From contig CATLGN010000140.1 of assembly GCA_949935685.1 (NCBI GenBank), positions 1 to 5,493 of the forward strand: a DNA stretch of 5,493 nucleotides. Reading direction: 5' to 3'. The notes under the pieces were generated by a model that worked only from the letters and a program-made list of their open reading frames with translations, did no database searches and was not told the origin of the DNA. Both the position numbers and the translations under genes were made by a program. The DNA is from an uncultured Lachnospiraceae bacterium (lineage in GTDB: Bacteria; Bacillota; Clostridia; Lachnospirales; Lachnospiraceae). Positions 5,254-5,493 of this stretch are shown piece by piece; the stretch's first letter is position 1; each line of letters begins with the position of its first letter.

Positions 5254-5493
5254 ATGAAAATGAAAAAAGTTATGTCACTCGTACTTGCTTTGTCAATGGC
5301 ACTTTCACTGACAGCATGTGGCGGAAACGGCGCAGAGACGGCAGCTCCGGCAGCAGAGCCTGAAGCGGCGGCTCCGGCAGAGGAAGCTCCTGCTGAAGCA
5401 GAGGCAGAAGCACCGGCAGAGGAGGCAGCTCCCGCAGAAGGCGAAGCGGCAGCAGCAGGCGCCGATGTTTCCGGAAAAACCGTTGTATTTATC
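5254..5493 (+). CDS. lsrB: LsrB, AI-2-binding lipoprotein, N-terminal 80 residues (cut by window edge)
   Basis: This is the extracellular, membrane-anchored receptor that delivers AI-2 to the LsrACD importer. The fragment shows a type II (lipoprotein) signal peptide: positive MKMKK, a hydrophobic core (about 6-18) and lipobox LTAC with the lipidated Cys at residue 22. A long low-complexity linker of Ala, Glu and Pro follows (about 27-70) with four APAE units. The mature domain then opens with SGKTVVFI (73-80), which resembles the first beta strand (IAFIPK) of LsrB and related periplasmic-binding proteins. Ligand-contacting residues are beyond the edge, so the AI-2 specificity comes from operon context and not from this fragment alone; another sugar-binding protein is possible but unlikely. 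A lipid anchor replaces the soluble periplasmic form of enterobacteria, as expected for a Gram-positive host. Confidence 0.85.
   Translation, partial: MKMKKVMSLVLALSMALSLTACGGNGAETAAPAAEPEAAAPAEEAPAEAEAEAPAEEAAPAEGEAAAAGADVSGKTVVFI
5374..5423 (+). repeat. Short direct repeats inside the lsrB linker
   Basis: CCGGCAGAGGA occurs at 5374-5384 and again at 5413-5423, exactly 39 bp (13 codons) apart. In protein both copies lie in APAEE (residues 40-44 and 53-57). Two further APAE units (45-48 and 59-62) use different codons. In-frame repeats of this kind could allow the linker to grow or shrink without breaking the frame. Confidence 0.5.

Overview
The window is a nearly complete Lsr (LuxS-regulated) autoinducer-2 (AI-2) uptake and signalling locus. 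Its layout is divergent and the same as the classical enterobacterial one: lsrK and lsrR on the minus strand, lsrA-lsrC-lsrD-lsrB on the plus strand. Both edges cut a gene: lsrK is missing its C-terminal four fifths, and lsrB is cut soon after its signal peptide and linker.

Several features point to a Gram-positive host, most likely a gut-type Clostridia/Lachnospiraceae organism. The binding protein is a lipoprotein with a clear lipobox rather than a soluble periplasmic protein. Strong GGAGG-type ribosome binding sites precede lsrK and lsrB. The promoters are close to sigma-A consensus with 17-bp spacers, and the AT-rich intergenic DNA contrasts with coding regions of moderate GC. This taxonomic call is an inference; no 16S or other marker gene is present.

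Layout: 1-318 (minus), start of the AI-2 kinase LsrK; 345-1271 (minus), the SorC-family repressor LsrR, 26 bp upstream of lsrK and probably co-transcribed with it; 1272-1620, a 349-bp AT-rich control region with two well-formed divergent promoters and several palindromic candidate operators; 1621-3156 (plus), the double-ATPase LsrA; 3153-4178 and 4175-5179 (plus), the permeases LsrC and LsrD, each overlapping the preceding gene by 4 nt (ATGA); 5180-5253, a short gap with a hairpin and a strong ribosome binding site; 5254 to the edge, the AI-2-binding lipoprotein LsrB.

Expected mode of action, from the known Lsr pathway: LsrB captures extracellular AI-2, LsrC and LsrD form the membrane channel, and LsrA powers import. 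LsrK then phosphorylates AI-2 in the cytoplasm, and phospho-AI-2 releases LsrR from the divergent promoters, giving positive feedback. The processing genes lsrF and lsrG are not visible and may lie downstream of lsrB. The system itself is known. The less ordinary points are its intact enterobacterial-like gene order in a probable Firmicute, the candidate operators, the lsrD-lsrB hairpin with a tiny overlapping reading frame, and the long Ala/Glu/Pro linker of LsrB.
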